The notes below the pieces were generated by a model. The model saw only the letters and a program-made list of their open reading frames with translations. It made no database searches and had not been told where the DNA came from. From CAZNYN01 sp964577295 (GTDB lineage: Bacteria > Synergistota > Synergistia > Synergistales > Synergistaceae), in the NCBI GenBank assembly GCA_964577295.1, contig CAZNYN010000046.1, positions 1 to 15,198 on the forward strand: a DNA stretch of 15,198 nt. The letters are read 5' to 3'. Position numbers and translations under genes: made by a program. Positions 1 to 6,654 of the stretch are shown in pieces; position 1 is the first letter of the stretch, and each line of letters begins with the position of its first letter.

Positions 1-542
1 CCACGCACCAGAGAATGCAGAGAGATTCCTCAAAAGGCAAGATAAACGGCAGAGCGAGCGAGATACAGCGCCTCATAGGACGCTCCCTCCGCGCCGCCGT
101 CGACATGGACGCTCTCGGAGAGAGAAGCATCCTCATAGACTGCGACGTGATACAGGCGGACGGAGGCACGAGAACAGCATCGATAACTGCCGGCTGCATA
201 GCTCTCATCGACTCCCTCAGATACCTTGTATCATCCGAAAAACTCTCCGTCATCCCCCTAAAGACTCAGATAGCCGCGGTAAGCGCGGGCAAAGTCGCAG
301 GCTCTGTAATGATAGACCTGTGCTATGAAGAAGACTCTTCCGCGGAGGCAGACACAAACATCGTAATGACATCCGCGGGAAACTTTGTGGAAATTCAAGG
401 CACGGGAGAGGCCGGGACATTCTCGCGCGCGGAGCTTGACGAAATAATAAATCTCGGATGGAGCGGAATACAGGAACTTCATAAAATTCAGGCAAACGCT
501 CTGGCTCTCACAGACGAAGAAAAAGGACTTATGACAATATGA
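1..542 (+). CDS. rph: Ribonuclease PH, C-terminal part (5' end outside window)
   Basis: This is a phosphorolytic 3'-to-5' exoribonuclease that trims tRNA 3' ends using inorganic phosphate. The frame is open from base 3, so the internal Met at base 15 is not the start. About 179 residues are visible of a family usually 237-250 long, and roughly the first 65 are missing. The visible part has the family landmarks. A GRASEIQRLIGRSLRAA helix segment is followed by DCDVIQADGGTRTAS, whose Thr-Arg binds phosphate. The segment DLCYEEDSSAEADTNIVMT holds the acidic metal-site residues, and VEIQGTGE closes the core. The stop codon overlaps the start of rdgB in an ATGA arrangement, which implies translational coupling. 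The rph-rdgB order is common in bacteria. No frameshift is seen. Identification rests on motif recognition and is very secure. Confidence 0.95.
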   Translation, partial: THQRMQRDSSKGKINGRASEIQRLIGRSLRAAVDMDALGERSILIDCDVIQADGGTRTASITAGCIALIDSLRYLVSSEKLSVIPLKTQIAAVSAGKVAGSVMIDLCYEEDSSAEADTNIVMTSAGNFVEIQGTGEAGTFSRAELDEIINLGWSGIQELHKIQANALALTDEEKGLMTI

Positions 543-1117
543 AAATAGTCCTTGCAAGCGGAAACAGAAACAAATACAGAGAGATGAAAGACGCATTCTC
601 CCCAATCGGCGTGGAGCTGCTCTTCGGCGGAGACTTTGAAAATCCGCAGGATGTCGAAGAGACGGGAGATACATACGAGGCAAACGCCCTGCTCAAAGCC
701 CAAGCTTGGGCAAAAGCCACGGGACTCCCCGCAATGTCGGACGACAGCGGACTTGAAACCTCCGCACTCGGCGGAGCACCGGGAGTACACTCCGCAAGAA
801 TAATCCCCGGAAGCGATGCGGAGAGGACAAACTGGCTGCTTGAAAAATTAAAAGACGCGGATGACAGAAGCGCGCGCTTCGTATCCTGCATAACAGTCGT
901 CTTTCCCAACGGCAAAATAATCTCCTGCGAAAAATTCTGTCCCGGCAAAATCGCACAAAAACCTGCGGGAGAGTCCGGCTTCGGCTATGACCCGATATTC
1001 ATTCCCGACGGCTATGACAGCACCTTTGCCGAACTCGGAGACGAAATAAAGAAAAAAATTTCTCACAGAGCTTTGGCAATAAAAGGTCTAGCCGAAATAC
1101 TGCAAGATATGGTATAA
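539..1117 (+). CDS. rdgB: dITP/XTP pyrophosphatase (HAM1/RdgB family)
   Basis: This cytosolic house-cleaning enzyme hydrolyses non-canonical purine triphosphates (dITP, XTP) to the monophosphate and pyrophosphate, keeping deaminated bases out of DNA and RNA. The 192-residue length is normal for the family. Motifs in order are the N-terminal LASGNRNK (residues 5-12), ETGDTYEANA (41-50, usual form E-G-T-F-x-E-N-A), SDDSGLE (67-73) with the catalytic acidic residues, GFGYDPIF (147-154) and SHRALA (175-180). The start is fixed by the 4-base ATGA overlap with the rph stop, so ribosomes finishing rph can reinitiate here. The stop codon overlaps a TATAAT-like element that may be the secG promoter. 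Confidence 0.95.
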   Translation: MKIVLASGNRNKYREMKDAFSPIGVELLFGGDFENPQDVEETGDTYEANALLKAQAWAKATGLPAMSDDSGLETSALGGAPGVHSARIIPGSDAERTNWLLEKLKDADDRSARFVSCITVVFPNGKIISCEKFCPGKIAQKPAGESGFGYDPIFIPDGYDSTFAELGDEIKKKISHRALAIKGLAEILQDMV

Positions 1118-1118
1118 T
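1110..1118 (+). promoter_or_regulatory. Possible extended -10 promoter for secG
   Basis: A TGG-TATAAT sequence matches the extended -10 consensus (TGn-TATAAT). It sits across the rdgB stop codon, about 85 nt before the secG start. No good -35 hexamer is visible 17 nt upstream, which is tolerated by extended -10 promoters. The predicted 5' UTR would be about 75 nt and would contain a small imperfect hairpin (CCCGAATAG at 1150-1158 with CTATCGGG at 1165-1172, one bulged A). That hairpin lacks a T-run, so it is not a terminator. Confidence 0.4.
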
Positions 1119-1201
1119 GCGCTACTGTACGTATATGGATAAATCTCTCCCCGAATAGCATCGTCTATCGGGATATTTCGTAAAATTTGGAGGTGTAGTT
1201 T

Positions 1202-1429
1202 GTGAAAATTCTATTCGGAGTTCTTCACTTACTTGTCAGCTTGGCACTAATCGGAGTAATAATGATGCAGCACAGAAAGAGCGGCGGCTTTACGGGCTCG
1301 TTCGGAGGCGGCGGCACCCAGGCAGACAGCAACGGCACTTGGCAGCGCATGTCATCACTGACAAAAATCACAACAGGTCTTCTTGTTGCATTCATGCTCC
1401 TCTCAATACTTCAGGTCGTAATAAGATAG
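1202..1429 (+). CDS. secG: Preprotein translocase subunit SecG
   Basis: This is a small accessory subunit of the SecYEG protein-conducting channel in the inner membrane. The protein is 75 residues, typical for SecG. It has a hydrophobic segment at residues 3-22 and another at about 55-73. A glycine-rich cytoplasmic loop lies between them, with the family-typical HRKSGGFTGSFGGGG stretch and a Ser/Thr-rich segment before the second helix. Translation starts at GTG 1202, supported by a GGAGGTG Shine-Dalgarno at 1189-1195 with 6 nt spacing. It lies 84 nt after rdgB and is followed 15 nt later by the nicotinate phosphoribosyltransferase, so secG and pncB probably share a transcript. It could also be read through from rph-rdgB. 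Confidence 0.93.
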   Translation: MKILFGVLHLLVSLALIGVIMMQHRKSGGFTGSFGGGGTQADSNGTWQRMSSLTKITTGLLVAFMLLSILQVVIR

Positions 1430-1431
1430 CC

Positions 1432-1436
1432 CGGAG
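1432..1436 (+). promoter_or_regulatory. Ribosome binding site deciding the pncB start
   Basis: CGGAG lies 8 nt before ATG 1445. An in-frame GTG at 1436 overlaps this site and has no Shine-Dalgarno of its own upstream. ATG 1445 is therefore the preferred start of the phosphoribosyltransferase. Confidence 0.6.
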
Positions 1437-1444
1437 TGCATGAT

Positions 1445-2488
1445 ATGCCGTTAAAAAGGCTCGACAGCCAAAAAGACATCGCATCCTACAAAGAAGATCC
1501 CTCACGTCTCTTCTCGGCTACACACGACGAGATACTGACAGGTTGGACCACAGATATCTACTTTCTCAAGACAAGAGACGTGCTGCGTGCGGCAGGTCTT
1601 CTTGAAACACCTGTTGTCGCCGAAGTCTTTACACGCAATGAAGGAATATTCTCAGGCAGCGAAGAAGTATTAAGACTCTTCCGTACACTGCCCAACGCGC
1701 CGCAGGTAGAAGTCCTTCCCGAAGGTTCACACTTTGAAGCCAAGGAAGTTCTCATGCGCATAACAGGCACATACGAATCGTTCGGCATGTACGAGACGGT
1801 ACTCCTCGGAATGCTCGCTTCCGCTACAGGCTGGGCAACGGCGGCACGCAGATGCGTAGACGCGGCGGAAGGAAGAAACGTCCTCTGCTTCGGAGCGCGC
1901 CACGTTCACCCCGCAATAGCTCCCGTAATGGAAAGATCCGCAAAAATCGCTGGCTGCAGCGCAATGAGCTGCATACTCGCAGCAAAACTCTGCGGCGAAG
2001 AACCAAAAGGCACAGTACCCCATGCCGCGATACTCCTTATGGGAGACACGGTAAAGCTCGCGAAAGTATATGACGAGCAGGTCCCGGCCGAAGAACCCAG
2101 AATTGTCCTCGTAGACACATTCAAAGACGAAGCGGAAGAGACCATGAGAGTCGCGGAATGCCTCGGCGAAAAACTCTCCGGCATACGCCTTGACACACCG
2201 GGCGAGCGCGGCGGAGTAACACCCGACCTTGTTCGTGAAATACGCTGGCGCCTCAACACCGCCGGATTTGAAAAAGTTCAGGTCATAGCCACAGGCGGCC
2301 TCACCCCCGAGCGCATAAAGCTCATGAACGAAGCGGGAGCGGACGTCTACGGAGTCGGAAGCTACATAACATGCGGCACTCCGCGCGACATGACAATGGA
2401 CATAAAAATGGTAAACGGCAAGCCCGTCGCAAAACGCGGCAGACTTCCGGGGATAGTACCCAACCCAAGGCTTGAACGCGTACTCTAG
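1445..2488 (+). CDS. pncB: Nicotinate phosphoribosyltransferase
   Basis: This enzyme of the NAD salvage (Preiss-Handler) pathway joins nicotinate and PRPP to make nicotinate mononucleotide, usually with ATP hydrolysis. The 347-residue protein (from ATG 1445) resembles the shorter archaeal/clostridial-type enzymes, not the longer proteobacterial PncB. Visible landmarks are FGARHVHPAIAPVMERSA (149-166), the nicotinate-specific GTVPHA (189-194), VDTFKDE (223-229), SGIRLDTPGERGG (245-257) and the phosphate-binding ATGGLTPERI near 282-291. These fit the type II phosphoribosyltransferase barrel. The GT-x-PHA motif argues against quinolinate phosphoribosyltransferase (NadC). It follows secG by 15 nt, so co-transcription is likely, although there is no functional link between the two. 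A structured gap of 161 nt separates it from rplM. Confidence 0.88.
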   Translation: MPLKRLDSQKDIASYKEDPSRLFSATHDEILTGWTTDIYFLKTRDVLRAAGLLETPVVAEVFTRNEGIFSGSEEVLRLFRTLPNAPQVEVLPEGSHFEAKEVLMRITGTYESFGMYETVLLGMLASATGWATAARRCVDAAEGRNVLCFGARHVHPAIAPVMERSAKIAGCSAMSCILAAKLCGEEPKGTVPHAAILLMGDTVKLAKVYDEQVPAEEPRIVLVDTFKDEAEETMRVAECLGEKLSGIRLDTPGERGGVTPDLVREIRWRLNTAGFEKVQVIATGGLTPERIKLMNEAGADVYGVGSYITCGTPRDMTMDIKMVNGKPVAKRGRLPGIVPNPRLERVL

Positions 2489-2649
2489 CCCCGCGGTCTG
2501 TTCTCCCCCACGTTAACAGACTTCGTCCCGAGCACGGCACTTTGAAGTGCGTATGCCACGTACTGCGGGAATCGGACGAGACGCTTTAAGAAACATGAGT
2601 ATAGATAATAAAAAATTTAAGATACGCGTTTTTCTAAGGAGGAAGATCC
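2489..2649 (+). promoter_or_regulatory. Structured leader of the rplM-rpsI operon
   Basis: The 161-nt gap before rplM can fold. GTCTGTT (2496-2502) pairs perfectly with AACAGAC (2515-2521) around a 12-nt loop. TCGTCC-C-GA (2523-2531) pairs with TCGGACGA (2572-2579) with one bulged C, and encloses a small hairpin GCAC-TTTGAA-GTGC (2537-2550). L13 leaders that mediate r-protein autoregulation are known in other phyla, so a similar role is plausible, but I do not recognise a catalogued family here. An AT-rich stretch (2600-2635) precedes the rplM ribosome site, and I see no convincing promoter hexamer pair. Confidence 0.4.
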
Positions 2650-3084
2650 ATGCTCGGCACACGTTCGTACATGGCCAAAGGTGAAACAGTAGAGCGTAAA
2701 TGGTACGTCATAGACGCGACAGATAAGCACCTCGGCCGCCTTGCAGTACAGGTAGCCCGTATACTCGCGGGAAAGCACAAACCGACATACACACCGCACG
2801 TTGACACAGGTGATTTCGTAGTTGTTATCAACGCGGAAAAAGTCGGACTTACAGGCAAAAAGCTTACACAGTCAACAATCAGCACATACAGCGGATACCC
2901 CGGCGGACTTAAGACACTTTCCTACCAGCAGGTTCTTGACCGCAAGCCGGAGCGTCTTATCGAGAGAGTTATCTGGGGAATGCTTCCCAAGACAAAGCTC
3001 GGACGCGACATGTACCGCAAACTTAAAGTTTATGCCGGCCCGAGCCATCCCCATGCGGCTCAGCAGCCAGAGCAGATAGATTAA
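2650..3084 (+). CDS. rplM: 50S ribosomal protein L13
   Basis: This large-subunit protein assembles early onto 23S rRNA. The 144-residue length is normal. Diagnostic stretches are KWYVIDATDKHLGRLAVQVA (residues 17-36), LAGKHKPTYTPHVDTGDFVVV, NAEKVGLTGKK, RPERLIERVIWGMLPK-type sequence (here KPERLIERVIWGMLPK) and the C-terminal RKLKVYAGPSHPHAAQQP. The start at ATG 2650 has an AAGGAGG Shine-Dalgarno (2636-2642) with 7 nt spacing. A second in-frame ATG eight codons later has no such site, so the protein has a short N-terminal extension (MLGTRSY) over shorter homologues. It lies 18 nt before rpsI, the universal L13-S9 pair. Confidence 0.97.
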   Translation: MLGTRSYMAKGETVERKWYVIDATDKHLGRLAVQVARILAGKHKPTYTPHVDTGDFVVVINAEKVGLTGKKLTQSTISTYSGYPGGLKTLSYQQVLDRKPERLIERVIWGMLPKTKLGRDMYRKLKVYAGPSHPHAAQQPEQID

Positions 3085-3102
3085 GGACAGGGGTGAACTA
3101 AC

Positions 3103-3495
3103 ATGGCAAGTACATTCATCTGGGGAACAGGCAGAAGAAAGAACGCTGTCGCCCGCGTACGCATCTGCGAAGGAGACGGCAAATTCCTCATCAACAACCG
3201 TGAAGTCAAAGACTACCTTCCCCGCGTTTACTGGAGCACACAGGCAATACAGGCCCTTGCAACAGCCGGAGTCGAAGGCAAAATTGACGTATTCGTAAAC
3301 GCCCACGGCGGCGGTCTTACAGGTCAGGCAGGAGCAATCCGCCTCGGCGTAGCAAGAGCGATACTCAAGATGTACCCCGCAGCACGCCCCGCCCTCAAAA
3401 AGGCAGGACTTCTGACACGCGACCCGAGAATGGTCGAGCGTAAGAAGACAGGACTCAAAGGCGCCAGAGCAAACAAGCAGTTCTCAAAGCGTTAG
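3103..3495 (+). CDS. rpsI: 30S ribosomal protein S9
   Basis: This small-subunit head protein has a C-terminal basic tail that reaches the P-site tRNA. It is 130 residues, the usual length. Landmarks are GTGRRKNAVARVRI near the N-terminus, the central GGGLTGQAGAIRLGVARAI, and the conserved terminal GARANKQFSKR tail ending in SKR. It starts at ATG 3103 with GGGGTG about 8 nt upstream, 18 nt after rplM, so the two genes are one operon. Transcription ends at the strong terminator about 40 nt downstream. Confidence 0.97.
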   Translation: MASTFIWGTGRRKNAVARVRICEGDGKFLINNREVKDYLPRVYWSTQAIQALATAGVEGKIDVFVNAHGGGLTGQAGAIRLGVARAILKMYPAARPALKKAGLLTRDPRMVERKKTGLKGARANKQFSKR

Positions 3496-3535
3496 TCCGA
3501 AAGGAAGCATTGCTTCCGCACCCAAAGCACAATCA

Positions 3536-3573
3536 AAAGCCCAAAGCCGATTCCAAAGGCTTTGGGCTTTTTT
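3536..3573 (+). terminator. Intrinsic terminator of the rplM-rpsI operon
   Basis: AAAGCCCAAAGCC (3536-3548) pairs perfectly over 13 bp with GGCTTTGGGCTTT (3558-3570), with a 9-nt loop. The U-tract continues to 3573. A smaller hairpin, GGAAG-CATTG-CTTCC (3503-3517), sits just before it. This is the textbook structure for factor-independent termination. Confidence 0.93.
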
Positions 3574-3855
3574 CATACCCTTTTGCATGCGGCAAAGAAA
3601 AGCATTCTCCTCCGAACACATATCGCAAGAGCAAAATTCGGGCATCAAAAATTCCGCACTTCTTCGCCCGCGGAGTTGAGCGGCGAAATTCTACCGCCTG
3701 TGCAATCTATGCCCAAAAACATACCATTTTCACCAGAATTCACACAAATAGTTTTTACTATCCTCTGAAATATCACGGAGCACTAAAAACAACGGAAATT
3801 TTTACAATTCTTGTGCTGCGGCACAGCGGAATCACGTTCCACGTCTCCGACGCGC

Positions 3856-3884
3856 TTAAGATTCGGAGCACGTGAATATATAAT
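3856..3884 (+). promoter_or_regulatory. Sigma70-type promoter upstream of first diguanylate cyclase
   Basis: TTAAGA (3856-3861) is separated by exactly 17 nt from a perfect TATAAT (3879-3884). The -35 matches consensus at 4 of 6 positions. It is the best promoter match between the rpsI terminator and the 4125 gene. The predicted start near 3891 would give a long 5' UTR of roughly 230 nt. Confidence 0.5.
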
Positions 3885-4111
3885 TTACAAAACGCTTTAT
3901 TCTTAAGCATAGCCTTCTTATACTCCTATTGCTTCGAACCACTTGCGTTATGTATGCTTATGTATTATTATTGCACCGTCTTGTTTTATAAATTTTTTAA
4001 CAAAAAATATAAAGATATTATCAAAAATTATATTGATTATAAAAACCTTTTTTTGGCGCAGGATACAGTCTTTATTCTCGTGTTTGAACGTATTTGCACA
4101 TCGGGATGATT

Positions 4112-4116
4112 GGAGG
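4112..4116 (+). promoter_or_regulatory. Ribosome binding site fixing a GTG start at 4125
   Basis: GGAGG sits 8 nt before GTG 4125. An in-frame TTG at 4110 overlaps this site and would destroy its role. With GTG 4125 the protein begins MRKKKNIPLF, aligning directly with MRINKKNLLLP of the downstream paralogue, and the GGDEF motif then falls at the same residue numbers (678-682) in both. Confidence 0.75.
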
Positions 4117-4124
4117 AAAGACAA

Positions 4125-6428
4125 GTGAGGAAGAAAAAGAATATTCCGCTTTTCTGCGCCCTTGTCTTTATGTGCCTAATAACTACGATAAGCATTTACC
4201 TTTACCGAAAAGATGCTGTATGCCGCGCGACGGAGCTTACATACCAGAGAATGTACGATTCTGTCAAAGAACAGTGTCTGACTTTTGATGCCAAGATAGA
4301 AGGACAGTTCGCAATTCTGGAGACTATGACCGACTCGATAACCGTACAGGAAATTTCCGACAAAAATCAAATGACCCAGCGTATGCAGAATATACTGGCT
4401 TCATCCATGTTTTATCACATAGGCTTTATAAATCCGGACGGGAACGGCTACATACAGGACGGCAGCACGATATCGGTAAAAGACAGGAGATATTTTCAGA
4501 GGACAATCTCCGGCAGGAATTCCGTGGAAGTGGTCGCGGCCGACAGAACAACAGGGGGATTGAAGTTTATATTGTCCGTCCCGGTCATAAAGGACCGAAA
4601 GACAATAGGAGTCATGTTCGGCAGCTACAACGAGAGAATATTCAAAAGGATCTTTATGACAAGACCTTTTGACGAAAAGGGCGCATCTTTTGTATGCGCA
4701 TCGGACGGCAGCCTTGTCATTGGCAGCAGCTCGCCCAAGTGGCTCTCCTACAAGGGAATGCCATTCGCAGGAGAGACCAATATCCTCGACTCATACCGAA
4801 GAACTGCACCTACCGGTGAACGTACGGCAAGAGATATGGCTATGGACTTCGCTTTCGGACGGCGCGGAACATACGAATACACCTTCGGTAAATACAGCCG
4901 TTATGTGATATATGAGCCGTTGAGCGTCAACGACTGGTTTTTAATCAACACGATAGACGGGGAAACCGTGAAAAAAAGCATAGCCGACTCATCCAGAATG
5001 CCGTTTATTTTATTTATGATGATATCTCTCGGCATGTTTACAATGATTGTCATTATCATAAAGATAGAGGCACACAGCAGACACATGCTCGAAGAGGAGG
5101 AGGCACTTCTGCGTATCAGCGAACAGGAGTATAAAATAGCGGCACAGCAGAGCGGTAAAATAGTCATACGCTATGACATAAAGACAAAGACGGAGTACAG
5201 AGACGCCATGGCAGACGGATTCATATTCGGAGAATCCGCCGTCACGCCCGACGTCCCCGAAGTCTATGCAAAGTCCGGCATGATAGACAATGACAGCATT
5301 GAGGACTACATAGACTTCTACAAGCAGATGCAGGAGGGAAAGGAAAAAGGCAGCACTGTAATAAAAGTGAACGACATAAGCAAAGGCACGTTCTCATATT
5401 ACAGGGGTGACTTTACCGTGATATATGACGAAGAGAAAAAGCCAGACCACGCGATAATCTCTTTTTACAACTGCACCGAAGAGCGCGAAAAAGAGCTCGC
5501 TTACGGACTGCTGCGCCAGAGCCTGTCCAAATATCCCGAAGAGAAGACCAAGATATTCGAATACAACCTGACCACGGATTTTGATGAGAGCGTATCAGCC
5601 AAGTTCACCATTCCGGCGGAAGAGTGGAAGAAAAGCCACTTCAACAACAGAAGCAATATTGTGGCAAAAAGGTATGTCCACAAAGACGATGCCGCCGCAT
5701 ATATTTCCTTCCTCAACAGAGAAAGACTGATCTGCGCATTCCAAAGAGGGATAAGCGAAGAGACTGCCGATTTCAGAATGAGAGCGGAGGAAGGGGAAGA
5801 TTACCTATGGCACAGAGTCACCATACGAACAGTGGAATATCCAAAGACAAAGGAAATCAAGGCTTTTATCATATTTGAAGATATAGATGCCCAAAAAAAG
5901 CTCCAAATAGCACAGCAGAGCCGCCTGAAAGAAGATCAGCTGACAGGAGTCCTTAACAGGAGCTCATTTGCGGAAAGAGTCCGCGAAATTATAAAGGAAG
6001 AGCCCAACACGATTCATGCACTGATAATGATAGACATTGACAACTTCAAGCAGGTAAACGACAAACACGGTCACATTAAGGGCGACGAGGTGCTCATAGA
6101 TACGGCAAAGAATCTCGGAGCGATACTGCGCTCTGGCGATGCAGTGGGCAGAATCGGCGGAGATGAGTTCATGGTATGCCTGAAAAATATACCTGACAGA
6201 GAAATAACGGAAAAAAGAGCAAAACACATATGTGAAGTGCTGACCGCAGACATAGGAGACGGAGTAAAAATCTCCGGAAGTTTGGGGATAGCGCTCTACC
6301 CATCTGACGGGACAACATTCGAAGAACTGTACCAAAACTCGGACACGGCTGTCTACATTGCCAAACGCAGAGGCAAAGGGTGCTACGAATTTTATCAGAG
6401 ACACTGCGAATCCGAGTGCTTTGATTAG
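4125..6428 (+). CDS. Membrane diguanylate cyclase: Cache sensor, two PAS-like regions, GGDEF
   Basis: This protein is predicted to make the second messenger c-di-GMP from two GTP in response to an extracytoplasmic signal. It has 767 residues from GTG 4125. The order is TM helix (about 7-28), a periplasmic double-Cache-like sensor (about 30-290) with the Cache-type DRRYFQ (120-125) and later YVIYEPLSVNDWFLIN, TM helix (about 293-314), PAS-like region 1 (about 325-452, ending FYNCTEERE), PAS-like region 2 (about 455-587, ending FEDIDAQKK) and GGDEF (600-758). The catalytic motif is intact (GGDEF 678-682), as are the metal-site DIDNF aspartates (637, 639). The product-inhibition RxxD (RSGD 669-672) lies five residues before GGDEF, as in PleD. 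It is therefore predicted active and feedback inhibited. There is no EAL or HD-GYP domain. It is tandem with a close paralogue 226 nt downstream. Confidence 0.9.
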   Translation: MRKKKNIPLFCALVFMCLITTISIYLYRKDAVCRATELTYQRMYDSVKEQCLTFDAKIEGQFAILETMTDSITVQEISDKNQMTQRMQNILASSMFYHIGFINPDGNGYIQDGSTISVKDRRYFQRTISGRNSVEVVAADRTTGGLKFILSVPVIKDRKTIGVMFGSYNERIFKRIFMTRPFDEKGASFVCASDGSLVIGSSSPKWLSYKGMPFAGETNILDSYRRTAPTGERTARDMAMDFAFGRRGTYEYTFGKYSRYVIYEPLSVNDWFLINTIDGETVKKSIADSSRMPFILFMMISLGMFTMIVIIIKIEAHSRHMLEEEEALLRISEQEYKIAAQQSGKIVIRYDIKTKTEYRDAMADGFIFGESAVTPDVPEVYAKSGMIDNDSIEDYIDFYKQMQEGKEKGSTVIKVNDISKGTFSYYRGDFTVIYDEEKKPDHAIISFYNCTEEREKELAYGLLRQSLSKYPEEKTKIFEYNLTTDFDESVSAKFTIPAEEWKKSHFNNRSNIVAKRYVHKDDAAAYISFLNRERLICAFQRGISEETADFRMRAEEGEDYLWHRVTIRTVEYPKTKEIKAFIIFEDIDAQKKLQIAQQSRLKEDQLTGVLNRSSFAERVREIIKEEPNTIHALIMIDIDNFKQVNDKHGHIKGDEVLIDTAKNLGAILRSGDAVGRIGGDEFMVCLKNIPDREITEKRAKHICEVLTADIGDGVKISGSLGIALYPSDGTTFEELYQNSDTAVYIAKRRGKGCYEFYQRHCESECFD

Positions 6429-6475
6429 CCGATATAACCTGCTGTCAAAACAAACCAGACTGAATCGGCATTTTT
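6428..6475 (+). terminator. Weak terminator-like inverted repeat after first diguanylate cyclase
   Basis: GCCGAT (6428-6433) is complementary to ATCGGC (6464-6469), which is followed by A and five T. The stem is only 6 bp and the loop is about 30 nt, so termination would be inefficient. It is the only such signal in the 226-nt gap between the two cyclase genes. The rest of that gap is AT-rich, with no clear promoter pair. Confidence 0.25.
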
Positions 6476-6654
6476 ACTTACGCTGCTTTCTTGCACCGGA
6501 CAAAGCCATGATATATTATTATTCTGCTTGCTTTTGTGCAAATTAGTTATAGTAATTTATTGTATTAGCAAATACATTTATTTTCTATTAAAAATTTGAA
6601 GCACTGCCTGACACAGAGCCGCCAAATGAAATAAATCGGGGGATAAGCTTATTC

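Larger units (their letters stand above)
3574..4124 (+). other. AT-rich non-coding region, 551 bp
   Basis: I see no credible gene here on either strand. The open frames that cross it start inside or just before the terminator and have no recognisable protein features. A hairpin with an 8-bp stem and one bulged C (TTCGCC-C-GC at 3663-3671 with GCGGCGAA at 3680-3687) is present, with unknown role. The second half (about 3875-4070) is much richer in A+T than the flanking genes. One good promoter lies at 3856-3884, leaving a roughly 230-nt leader before the first diguanylate cyclase. I looked for a c-di-GMP riboswitch in that leader and could not recognise one. Confidence 0.6.

Noticed and set aside
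3510..3875. 121-codon + frame downstream of rpsI
   Set aside because: It starts before and reads through the strong terminator hairpin, has no Shine-Dalgarno, and resembles no protein family.
4110..4112. TTG 4110 as start of the first cyclase
   Set aside because: It overlaps the GGAGG ribosome site. GTG 4125 has proper spacing and matches the paralogue's N-terminus.
3885..4124. A c-di-GMP riboswitch in the leader of the first cyclase gene
   Set aside because: I could not find the GEMM-type conserved core or tetraloop receptor in this AT-rich leader.
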